Shown here piece by piece: positions 24,774 through 35,380 of a stretch of DNA of 64,000 bases. The DNA is taken from assembly GCF_000002985.6 (NCBI RefSeq), contig NC_003279.8, positions 10,788,001-10,852,000 of the forward strand, in the 5' to 3' direction. Position 1 is the first letter of the stretch, and each line of letters begins with the position of its first letter. The DNA is from Caenorhabditis elegans (Eukaryota; Nematoda; Chromadorea; Rhabditida; Rhabditidae). The notes below the pieces were generated by a model. It did no database searches and was not told where the DNA came from. It worked only from the letters and a program-made list of their open reading frames with translations. Made by a program: the position numbers and the translations under genes.

Positions 24774-25814
24774 GATATCAGCTTGTTTTAATCTTGTTAA
24801 GATCTAACGAAGCTTGTGCAAAGTGTGATTGGACACAATCAATGCAAGGATTTATATCAAATACTGAATTCCGAATTCTGAGACTGATTGATTTTTGGAG
24901 ATTTAGGGCAGAGATAAAATTATGATTTGCCACGCAGTAAACTTTGGAAGTTTGTGGAGGTTTTATGAGTTCACGTAAATGGTTCACATTTTTGAGATAT
25001 TTTTGAAAAATGATTAAATTTCAAAAAAGAATTTCATAGAAGAAATGAATACGTTCAAAAATGCGGTCTTTACTTCGACAGCTGGATTACTAGAGTGAGA
25101 AAGTCAGACATGGTGCATCGACCTTTGTAGTTAAAACTTTTTTGATAACATTACAAAGAACTGAGATATGAACTGCTAAACATGAGAAGTAACATGGTGC
25201 ATCGATATGGCGCAAACTACAATTGTTTAGATTTAAAAACTCGAACCTTATCTGTCATTTATTTTATGAGAAAATTTTGAATGATAAAATATTTTTCATC
25301 CATTGCTTTAAAGTTTGAAAATTTTAATTTTCTGATAAGTTAAAAATCCGAAATATTGACCTCCAGATTATAGCTGTACACATGGTGCATCAATAGGAGG
25401 TGAATTATTTTCTTTAGTTTTTGGTTAAAAGTTCATAATTGTCTTTCAATTCAACCGAGATCTGGCTTTCAAAGAACAGCAGTATACATGGTGCATCGAT
25501 CGGGAGTAAGCATCTTTGTTCATTGTTCACGACTAATCTTGGTTTCCGTTAGTTTTATTGAACGAATGCGCACTTTCCAGTTCTTACAAGCCGAAATGTA
25601 TTTACTTTTATCATAAAAATTGCTTTTTACTAAATGCAAACTTCCACATCACATTTTCATTCTTTGCCCTGTCAATTCCACCGTGCAAAACTAATTACCA
25701 TTTGCCAGTTGTCCCATTTGAATTTTGAATTTTGAATATTGAATTAGCTAATATGGGAGATCGGAACCGAATAAAAGCCGATGAAATTGAAACGAAAAAG
25801 CAAACACCATCAAA
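24774..25814. other. Divergent intergenic gap with degenerate repeats
   Basis: Lies between the minus-strand kinase and the plus-strand secreted gene, so it should hold both promoters. Four ACATGGTGCATCGA-like motifs are described separately. An AATAAAAG TATA-like box at about 25770 lies 45 bases before the secreted gene's ATG. Confidence 0.4.
25108..25499. repeat. Four dispersed ACATGGTGCATCGA motifs
   Basis: ACATGGTGCATCGA or a one-base variant occurs at 25108-25121, 25192-25205, 25380-25393 and 25486-25499. Each is preceded, 20-40 bases upstream, by a weaker GAGATATG- or AGATTATAG-like stretch, consistent with decayed tandem copies of a unit of about 85-105 bases. Confidence 0.6.
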
Positions 25815-26887
25815 ATGTCAGCTATCAGTCTTCTTGTCCTTCTTCTAATGATCTTTGCCGCTCAATTGTGCAAGAATCCACTTGAAAATGGTACGTAAAT
25901 CATTTAATTTAGTGTAGTTAATTTTATAAGAAATAGCTTGGTTTTGTTGGATACTTTCTGCAAAACTCTCTAAAAATCTATATAGGCTACTGTTTTAGCT
26001 AGTAGTTTAGCCCCTAACGTATCCTATTAAAGAAATTTTGCACAAAAATGTATTGACTTAAAATTTAATTTTTTTTCAATAAAACAATTTCTAAAAAATC
26101 ACCGATATAATTATGGAATATCGGAAATTCCCAAAAATATCGCTGAAAAACACTAAATATGAACTGAACACTTTCAGGAGACAATTAAAAGTTCTCCGAG
26201 TTGAGTTTCACAGTTAATATTTTTAATGGAAATTTCAGTTATAAATTTGCAAATAGCACATTTCAAAGTTTGAGTATAGATTGACGCATTTTTTAGAAAG
26301 TAGTTTTGACAGGGACATTAAGTTTTAGTGGAGTTTTGGAAAATCTTCGTAGACAATAATAAAAATTTGTGTAGGTTCTATAATTTCATCATTTTACTTT
26401 CATTCTGGTATGATAATGTTCAATTTTATGTTTACCAGCTACTTCTCAGTACTTAAAAAAATAAAATAAAATATATATTCGGCTTTCCGAAATTCCCTGA
26501 AAATTTCAGAATGCGGGTGCATCAGACAACCAACATTTGAATTCAATTGGCTTCAAACCGAATATCCAGAAATAGCCAAACAATACACCGAAGACCAATT
26601 CCTTGCCCCAGTAGTCACTTATCCAGAATGCAAATCCATCGTTACCACTTGTCCAAATGGTTATTCGGTTGCCGGTTTCATTGTTGAAACCAAAAAAATA
26701 TTGGTGAACTCAAATGTAAGTGAATATAATTGCCATTAACTTTTATTTCCATATATTTTAGATTTACCCAAATCCAAATACTGTCCTTGGAATAAAATGT
26801 GAAGCTAAGAAATGGTATTATGACGGACAAGCAGAAACCTATGATGATAAGCTCAAAATTACATTTTTCTCCTGCAAGAAAGACTAA
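25815..26887 (+). CDS. Small secreted cysteine-containing protein
   Basis: I join three exons: 25815-25890, 26510-26715 and 26762-26887, giving 135 residues. A hydrophobic signal peptide (residues ~1-18, SAISLLVLLLMIFAAQL) is followed by a short mature protein. Its cysteines occur at ECGC, PECKSIVTTC, GIKCEAKKW and FFSCKK. The pattern of a CxxxxTCP-like centre and C-terminal cysteines is reminiscent of nematode C6/DUF281-type secreted domains, but I am not sure of that match. No membrane segment follows the signal, so it is probably extracellular. Intron 1 is long (619 bases) and contains nothing recognisable. Neighbouring genes run on both strands and suggest no operon. Confidence 0.8.
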
Positions 26888-29359
26888 TAATAGTTGAAAC
26901 TTTGGAAAATGGGATTCTCGTTAATGAATTTATTTTCTCAGCGCTGTCTCTTACTATTTTGACGGTCTGTAAGAGTAGAAAAACACTCTGGAAGTTTTTT
27001 ATCGAAACATAATCTTAAACCTTTTTGCTATTCAATTCCATCAAATAGTAATTTCATTTTTTCGAAAACATTAAATATTTTCAAATTCTCTCAAATTGTT
27101 TCCAGGTACATATAAAATCTATGTTTTATTTTATAGCTCAAAAACTAGCCCAAATAGTTTCATTTTCGACAGAATAAACGCCAAAACGAGTTCTAAAAAT
27201 TTAATTTCCAGAATTCAGTGAAGTTCAATTTTATCAAAATATGTAGATTCCAGTTTTTATTAGTTTAAACTGTCCATAGCATTCCCAAAATATAAAATTT
27301 AAAATATTCAATTAACGTAGCATTTTCAGCAAATCTACAACACCCTTTCCTTTTATTTGGTTTGACTGTGCTACCTCTGCCAACGATTGCGTAAAAGAGG
27401 TGTGACGTCACAGTTGACCTCGCCTTGGTTGCCCCCCTCCACAAATAACCTTTTCATATCGAGATAGCAGTAGCTGCACCCTTTTTTGATAATGCTGTTC
27501 AATGATTTTATCAGTAGTATGATATCTGATTTATCTGTAGCAAAGAGTTTGAACCGATTTTTTGAAAAGTGTTTTACGATTTAGATCTATCAAACCTTCA
27601 AAGATACCTTAAATTGAGCCTAAAAAACTATTTATATTGTTAAAGCAATAGAGGTTTAGTACATATATTTTAAATATTTTTTTTGAGAAATCTACAGCAA
27701 TTTTTCTTAAACATTTAAATACAAATATTTGGAACATAATTCTGTCATATCTAATTTATATCTATGTAGTCTGGAAAATAGTCCAATATGACTGAACATC
27801 ACATTATAACCATTCCCAATTTTTTTAGATATTCCAAAATTTTAGTAAAAGTTTTGGCATATAGGCAAATTTTTCCAAAATCTGGACATATTTTTGAGTA
27901 ATTGATGCAGATTTAAACTTTTTAAATGGTGAAATGCAAACAAATAAAACGGAATTAAAATATTAAAATCGTTTAAAAATATTCTTTGCTCCACTTCCAA
28001 ATCTAAAATGAATCTGAATTATGAGTTTCCACCACTGAAATAAAACTGTAACGTTTTTTGTGGGTTTTAGGATGTTTACGCTTACCTGAATATTATGCAA
28101 TAATTTTAGAAAATTTGAAATTTCTTTTGGTGATTTCAGAATTTCAGATATTTTTTACAAAAAGATAAGCTTTTCCTGAAAGCCTTTAAATTGCTTACCT
28201 AACTCTAACCATACTGAAAGCCATCAAAATTTTGGCCAGAAAGTTGAACTATTATGAGTAGGTTGATAGAAAATCCCTTCTGACTCTTTCAAAGAAGTCA
28301 CGTTCTTAAAAAAAAACCACCTCGTGATAAAGCTCGGATCCGCTCTCATTTTTTCCAACCAAATCGCTTTTATTTTCACGGCTCTTTCCCTCTCGCTCAC
28401 TCTTCGTTGACCTCGGTCTCTTCACTCCCTTCAAGCATCTTGGCATCTCTGCGTCTGTCCCTCTACACACGGGGGTTCTCTCGTATGCATACCACTCTCT
28501 CTTATAATGGTTTTGCATTCAAGCAATGAATCTTCTTTTTTTGTTTTTAACTCTTTTATGTTTTAAAATAAATTGTTTCGATTTGACATGTTTAATTTGA
28601 TATGCATTACACAGACAATGACTATAATTCAATAGTATGTGTTTTTAACTGAAAGGTTTCCAACTTTGAATGAATTATAAACAATCAATAAAGGGGAAAA
28701 AATCACACTAAACATTTTTTGAAGTTTTCAAAGTGGCAAATACTCAGTTTTCGGTCTTTTAGTAATTTTGGAAGTCATCCGAAAAATGTAGTTTTTTCCT
28801 AAATAAGTTGATATTCTAATTACGTTAAAACTATTTGTATTAAAAAGTTATTGGAGTTCAAACAGGCAAAAATACTCGAAATTTCTCAAAAGTCTATAAC
28901 TTTGAAATTTTACCAAATTAAATTGATCTTAAAAATTCAACTTTGCGCCAGTGGCGATTTTCATGAACTTCCAGTCAAAGTTTTAGCAAATTGCCATATT
29001 TTTGAAAAGCATGAGATTTTAAGGAAATTCAGAGCTAAATTGTTTTAACACATATAATTAAAACAAAATTAAAGTATAAAAATCGTAGAATTTTTTGATC
29101 GATTTCAAAAGTTAGGAGTGGCAAAAACTGAGTAAATGCCATTTTTTGAGAGAGAACAAAGTTTTCAGAAATTTTTTTGAAACGTTTTCCTATGAAATTT
29201 GGTCATTTTGGCATTTACCCCACTGGCGCTATTCCAACTTTAAACAATTTACTGTATTTAAAAAAATTATGAAATATCCCCGCTGCTTCTACTCCCTACT
29301 CCATCTTTTAATTTTACTCTTGTTCTCCATTTTTCAAAATGCACAATTTTCAGTCAAAA
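26888..29359. other. 2.5-kb intergenic gap with possible regulatory islands
   Basis: Mostly AT-rich without gene evidence. Two GC-richer islands stand out: 27355-27440, with bZIP-type sites (listed separately), and 28310-28510, a pyrimidine-rich block with TCTCTGCGTCTGTCC that resembles a C. elegans promoter. The minus-strand open frame at 28306-28518 is a shadow of that block. The end of the gap has a CAATTTTCAG trans-splice acceptor. Confidence 0.4.
27386..27410. promoter_or_regulatory. Paired bZIP-like sites
   Basis: ATTGCGTAA (27386-27394), a C/EBP-type half-palindrome, lies 8 bases from a perfect CRE, TGACGTCA (27403-27410). They lie in an unusually GC-rich island within AT-rich DNA. 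Regulatory function is inferred only from the motifs. Confidence 0.35.
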
Positions 29360-31109
29360 ATGGATGTTGTTTTTGAAACTGTGAACTGCCTCGAGTCAAA
29401 TAGAAAGATCATCATTGTCAAGCTACCAGATGGATCTTCAGAAAAGTTCTTCTTCAACGTGACAAAAAGAGCCTTTGAGAAGATTGTCTGCGTAGATGGT
29501 AAACCAGTTCAAATGGACAGTGACCTGACTCCCCATCACTCGGTATGGTGCCCACACATTCATAAGAACATCATTTTCGCCTACAACCACTTACTCCGAA
29601 TGAACCTCCAATATCTTTTCGACTCGGAAACCCTGAGTTTTCACGAAACGAAATGCGATCAATGTCATCTGGATCCGAAGAAATCGACCAATGTCAAGCA
29701 GATTTTGCTCGTCGCGGCGAGCCCAAAAATAAGAAGACCAATTGTTCTCACTATGAGCCAGGAAGGAAGAGTTTTGAAAATGTGTTATGATGAAATTGAG
29801 AAAAATTATGTGGATATGTCACCAACTGAAATTAAAGCCTTGACACAACTGAAGGATGGTTAGTTTTTAAAAATTAAAGAATTGAAACAGTAAATTTGAA
29901 AAACGGAAACGCAGAAAAATGTCAACCTGAATTTTTTTTGCATTTTTTCACCGACTGCAAAAAATGCAATAATTTAATGAGCTGACAGCCCGTCTGAAAG
30001 CATTTCTAAACAGTTTTTCGAGTTCAAAGTGGACCTCTAGTTTAAAATTTTTGTAGGTATCTACATAAAAAACGTACTCGTTCAAATCCCGAATCAGGCC
30101 CAAATACACGTAGAAGCGTTGGACAACTGTCCATTCTAAATCCTAGCTGGATTACTAGTTGAACAAAATAATGAACATTTGACTAACATAAAAAAAAGTG
30201 GAAAAATCAATAATTGGTTCTGCCCATATCTTGGTTCGATTTGAGTGATTTTCTTTAAAACAAATTTTAAAACGAAATAACAATTGAATATTTCAGTGAC
30301 CGCAGCAATGGAAGATCTTACACTGGACAGCAAAGTAATGGAAAGTGACCTGATCCCATTGGTCAAGGAAAAGAGTGTCTTCTTACCACATGACAGTATT
30401 CTAATTGCTAAGAACAAGAAAACCAACAAAATCGGACAATATGTATTCGATAGATATCATCATCAATTTCTTGAGGTAGTCATGTCCGACATCGAAATTA
30501 AGCAAGAAATGCCAAATATCGCGAAGCTTATCAATGTGACAATGAGCACAAAAACTGAGCAAGCAATCAGTATCAGATGTACCCCTGGAATTGGAGAACT
30601 GAAGAAATTCCATTATAATCGGGAGACAGCATCATTTGATCCAATGGAAGAAAAGGCAATTGTTGAGAGTGATGAGGAAATTCAGAGTTTTATTGAAGAG
30701 ATTGAAAAAACGCAGGGTGAGATTAGGAGAAGAATGTCTAATAATGTGAAAAAGATTTTTGCAGATATTGTATGCAAAAAGATCAAAGCAATCCTCTGGT
30801 TTTATCATAATGTGAAACCATTTTTGGCAAAGAAACTTGAGAATCCTGTCAAGAAAAGTTAGTTTTACATACATACTTTAACTGTTTTTTTTTTCACCTA
30901 AAACTGAAATATTTTCAGATAATGACTACAAACGTTACGTTTTCAAACCAGTGGAGCCGGAAGAAAAAGTCGATGATGAAATGGATTCGGTGTCCGAACC
31001 AGAATCTGATTCTCTCTCGATGAGCTCCTCTAGTCGGAGCAGTAGCCGTAGCAGCCTGTCGAGCGATGACTCTTTCGAGATGGTCGTCGATATTGATTTT
31101 GTTGAGTAG
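29360..31109 (+). CDS. CxH-CxxC repeat protein, array member 1
   Basis: I join three exons: 29360-29858, 30297-30857 and 30919-31109, giving 416 residues. The ATG at 29360 is chosen because a CAATTTTCAG acceptor lies directly before it; an upstream in-frame ATG at 29339 is in the outron. Residues ~1-45 are a partial module (KLPDGSSEKFFFN). Residues ~54-160 are a full module: C64, H66, C99, C102, then a QEGRVLKMCYDE strand. Residues ~175-285 are a module that has lost its cysteines. The C-terminus is acidic then serine-rich (SSSSRSSSRSSLSSDD), ending DFVE. No signal peptide or membrane segment. I do not recognise the family; CxH plus CxxC spacing suggests zinc binding. Polyadenylation signal AATAAA at 31122. 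Confidence 0.82.
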
Positions 31110-31138
31110 TGGCTGAAAACTAATAAAATACCCTTATA

Positions 31139-32551
31139 CAGTGCGCGTCAATGTTATAGGACCCCCCTCATTTTTTTCGATATTGGGAAACTGAAAAAAT
31201 TCCATGAAAAACTTTTGTGATATTTGGATTCAGCATGTCAAAAAACCTAGGTTCCTGTGTTTTCACGAGTTTATCATTAAAACTATAGACACACGGCAAA
31301 TATTTCAAAAATTAGGCCGCGTCACTGCTATAGGACCCCCTGGGATTTTCGAAAATTTTCACTGAAAATCTCGATTTTTTCACCATTTTCAAAAAAATAA
31401 GATTGAAAACTGGTTTAAATCTGGTTATTAGCTCAACCTTGTTCTGTTTTCCAAACTTTTGTAATGATCGGAATCTTCAATTTAACAATTTTCTCACATT
31501 TTTAGACGTTGAAGCTGAACGAGAAGCTCACAAGTAACTTTTGAGCTTGAGCTTACATTATCTCATGAAACACGTATTCAAGAATATTCCTGTCAATTTC
31601 TGTCTGATTCCGTTCACAAATAGTCCTTTTGCAGCATTTTTAGTGCTGAGCTTTTAGCCTGTTTTCAGTGTGCTTCTTGATTATGAGCTCATATCTAAGC
31701 TATTCCTTGACACATTTTTTAGAAAGTAGTCAGGGAATGAAGCCCACATTTTTCACTACAAGTACCATAAACGTTGCTTGCTCCAAAAATTTCTGGTATA
31801 GCCTACACGTGAGAAAAGTTTGCGATGGGTTATAAAAAATCTTGGAAATGTACTGTGAATTGAGAATATGAATTCCGTCAATTGTAGGCTATGCCAAAAA
31901 TGTTTGGTGCAAGCAACGTTTATGGTACCTGTGGTGAAAAATATGGGCTTCATTTTCTGACTACTTTCCAAAAGATTAATCAAGCCATAGCTTAGATATG
32001 GGATCATAATCAAGAAGCACACTGAAAACTGGCCAAAAGCTCAGCACTAAAAATGCTACAAAAAATACTATTTGTGAACGGAATCAGACAGAAATTGACA
32101 GGAATATTCTTGAATACGTTTTTCATGAGATATTGTAAGCTCAAGCTCATAAGTTACTTGTGAGCTTCACGTTGAGCTTCAACGTCTAAAAATGTGAGAA
32201 AATTGTTAAATTGAAGATTCCGATCATTACAGAAGTTTGGAAAACAGAAAAAATTGAACTAATAACCAGATTTAAAACAGTTTTTAATCTTATTTTTCTG
32301 AAAATAGTCAAAAAATCGAGATTTTCAGTGAAAATTTTCGAAAATCCCAAGGGGTCCTATAGCAGTGACGCGGCCTAATTTTTGAAATATTTGCCGTGTG
32401 TCTATAGTTTTAATGATAAACTCGTGAAAACACAGAAACCTAGGGTTTTTTGACATGCTGAATCCGAATATCACAAAAGTTTTTCATGGAATTTTTTCAG
32501 TTTCCCAATATCGAAAAAATGAGGGGGGTCCTATAGCATTGACGCGCACTG
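31139..32551. mobile_element. 1.41-kb near-perfect palindromic element, TA duplication
   Basis: The ends are CAGTGCGCGTCAATGTTATA on the left and its inverse on the right, each flanked by TA (31137-31138 and 32552-32553). The two arms, about 670 bases each, are inverted copies along their whole length, for example the CCGTGTGTCTATAG/CTATAGACACACGG pair. Only about 75 bases near 31806-31878 are unpaired. The TA target and CAGTG terminus fit the Tc1/mariner superfamily. No transposase is present, so it is a non-autonomous foldback element. The arms differ at only scattered positions, suggesting recent formation or repair between arms. Confidence 0.85.
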
Positions 32552-33203
32552 TATAACCACTTTTCAAAAAAATATATTACCCTCTAAAACAAACAGACAA
32601 CACTTTTTGCTCACTTTTCGAGACATTATGAATGTGTGCAAAAAGAATTGTTAGTTTAAATCTTCTTTTGACCCTTATCCATGTTATCTCAAGTTACCAC
32701 AGAAGTCATATGCTCTTGTAGAATACAGTCCCCTGTACATTGTGAAAAAATGTAGATATCTTGATGTATCTTCCTAAGCTACACGATTGTTGGTTAACAT
32801 TTTTCGATTCAATAAATTTATCCTGCAGATTAAATGTAATAAAACTGTAACATCAATAAAAAGCTTCAGGTCTAGCAGACAGCAGTTCAGCAGACACACT
32901 GAAATAACATTTGTTGTGCGAAAAAATCCCGACTTTTTGTAGATCAAACCGTGATAGGACAGCTTGACACCACGTAGCATGTTTCGAAAATCTTAAACTT
33001 AACATTAAGCAATTGAACATTTGGTTGATATTATATCTTGGGAACTTTGGAAGAATTTAAAACGTAATCCCCACAAATGACAGTCCATCTTGAAGCAAAC
33101 CGAATCCGATCCCAAAAGGACCGACATAATTGTTCGCTCACTTTCAATTGATTTTCCTCCTCATATGCATCAAGGATTCTCGTATTGTTCAAAAGGTTCC
33201 ATT

Positions 33204-33768
33204 CAGGGGTGTGCGGATAACCGATTTTTTCGGCTAACGGATAAATCGGCTAATGCCGATTTTTTGAGAACCGGCTAACGTATAATTCGGCTAACGGCTA
33301 ATTTCAAAATTTTCGGCTAACGGCTAATTCGGCTAATCTCAGTCATTCAAATCGGCTAATTTTCGGCTAATTCGGCTAATTCGGAAAATATTCATTTGGT
33401 TAAGCTTTTTTTGTCCATTCTGTTAATTCAGGTTTTGGGTTAATTTTTTCACTGTTATTGAGCAAATTCAGGGATGAACGACTGTTCAAATAGGAAAAAA
33501 TCATACAAATTCACCACATTTTGTTTTCCAAAAAAATATGTTAGTTGAATTAGCCGAAATAGCCGATCGGCGAATTCGGCTAACATCGGCCAATATCGGC
33601 TAATGGATAACTACGTATTAGCCGAACTGCCAAAAAGTCGGCTAACGGCTAATTCGGCTAATCGGTAAAAAGGTCGGCTAACGGATAATTCGGCTAATAT
33701 TAGCCGAGTTAGCCGAATTAGCCGATCGGCGAATTCGGCTAACATCGGCTATTATCCGCACACCCCTG
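33204..33768. mobile_element. hAT-like non-autonomous element with 8-bp target duplication
   Basis: The termini CAGGGGTGTGCGGATAA and TTATCCGCACACCCCTG are perfect inverted repeats. GTTCCATT flanks both ends (33196-33203 and 33769-33776), a perfect 8-base target duplication, the hAT signature. The interior is largely made of short CGGCTAA/TTAGCCG repeats in both orientations and carries no reading frame for a transposase. Confidence 0.9.
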
Positions 33769-34799
33769 GTTCCATTGCTATCGATTCTATATTTGCATGG
33801 AGACATCATAAAGAGTGTAAACCTAGATAATATTTGACCTTTAACCGTTACCTTCTCATAGAGGGAGTTGCACAATGAGATAGTGAGCAGAGAAACGGGT
33901 GACGTGGCAACTATCTTTGCACACGGATGGGCTCGGAATTTCGGGGGCTCGGAATAAATTGACAAGTTAAAGACTTGAAAAAAAGAAAAACATGTTGATA
34001 AGTAGTTATTTTAATGTGAAAAAGCAAAAAAGGAAAATCGAAGATTAGATAACCTATTTTTTAAAAAAATTCAATGAACATCCGAAGTTAGCAACGAAAA
34101 AGTGAAACCTACAAGTTTTTAAGCCCTGCAGTTGAGTTTTACTGAAAATTGACAAAATGTTCAGCATTTTTTGATGATTACTTTTCAATTTCCAGAAGTT
34201 AAGCTGATACGACGCTATTTTATGCAATCAGGATATTCAACAATATTTCAATAGGGATCTATAAAACAGATAATCATGTTTCAATTACTCCCAAACTCAT
34301 TAACATCTGATATTTATTTATTTATTTTGATACGATTAGTTAATCGTGTAAGACATGAAATACCATACATATATACAAAATACAAAAGCATACATATATG
34401 CAAAAGTCTTTCGAGAACTACTGCTACAACCCACTCCAACCAGTTGACCTCTCTGCAATTTGGCCAGTTGTCCACCGCCTCTCATAATCCAACCCTATAT
34501 TCAAATACGACACGTCGTCTATCGGACCATCATCTCCTCTTCTTTCTCTTTTTGCGCGTCCTCAATAACCTGCGTCTCTTCCTCTCCACACTATTTCTAC
34601 GGAGAACCGTGTCGATCGAACGCTGCACACCATCGGCCCCGTCCTAGTCTGTGTGCTGCGCAGAGTGGGCTCATTCGAGATGCAGATCGACCTGCTCAGC
34701 AGTCTTCTTTTTCCGATTTGTTTTTGATATTTTCTTTTATTATGGTTTTTTCTTTCATATTTTAAAAAAACATGTACTGTATTTTCTTTCCCTTTCAGT

Positions 34800-35165
34800 C
34801 TCTACTTTGATAGCGTATAACTTGGCAGACTTTGGTTTTCACAAAAATTGTTCAACAGATGAAATATTAAATATAAATTTAGAAGTATTCGATTAATTAA
34901 AAAATGGTTTAATTCAACAAATTTCAACCGAGATAAAGTAGAGTAACAGGGTACAAAACTAGTAGGGATAGTCTCGCTCCTCATGTCTCTACTTTAACAT
35001 CCCATATCTCGGTTTTCACAAAATTTATCAAAAAGACTTCAACTACAAAGCTGTAGGAAAAGAAACAATCAATATTTTTTTACTTAAATTTTTTTGCTAG
35101 GACAAAAGACAGTCGAATTATGAGCTCTCGAAGTAGAGTGATAAGGCGCAAAACTAATAGGATCG
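34800..35165. repeat. Decayed repeat copies (CGAGATA... / GTAGAGT...AAAACTA)
   Basis: GTAGAGTAACAGGGTACAAA (about 34938) and GTAGAGTGATAAGGCGCAAA (about 35134) are related direct copies. TCTCTACTTTGATAGCGTAT and TCTCTACTTTAACATCCCAT are related inverted pieces. ACCGAGATA-type motifs recur at 34929, 35281 and 41105. They look like degraded members of the family that gives the ATGGTGCATCGA motifs at 25 kb. Confidence 0.45.
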
Positions 35166-35380
35166 ACCCTTCCCCTTTTTTAGTTTCTTGGCTCGTATTA
35201 CAAATATCAAAAATATTAAATTACCACATTTTAGGAAAATAAACAAAAAATATTTCATTAGTTGACAATTTTTGCCAAGAAAACCGAGATATACGCTGTC
35301 AAAGTTGAACAAAATAACTTTTATTTTTCAACTTTTTCAACTAAACTTACATTTCATTTCAGATCGACCTCACACTTGAA

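Larger units (their letters stand above)
31110..35380. other. 4.3-kb gap filled mainly by mobile elements
   Basis: This contains the palindrome 31139-32551, the hAT-like element 33204-33768, a CT-rich promoter-like block at 34430-34700 (with CTGCGTCTCTTCC), and decayed repeats at 34800-35165. The sequence around the hAT insertion (33060-33200, 33777-33910) is less AT-rich and could be regulatory. I find no gene; the open frames at 34276-34896 follow the CT-rich block and do not look coding. Confidence 0.45.

Noticed and set aside
33204-33768. CGGCTAA/TTAGCCG repeats considered as a CRISPR-like array
   Set aside because: Units are short, occur in both orientations with no regular spacers, and the whole block has hAT ends and a target duplication in a eukaryotic genome.
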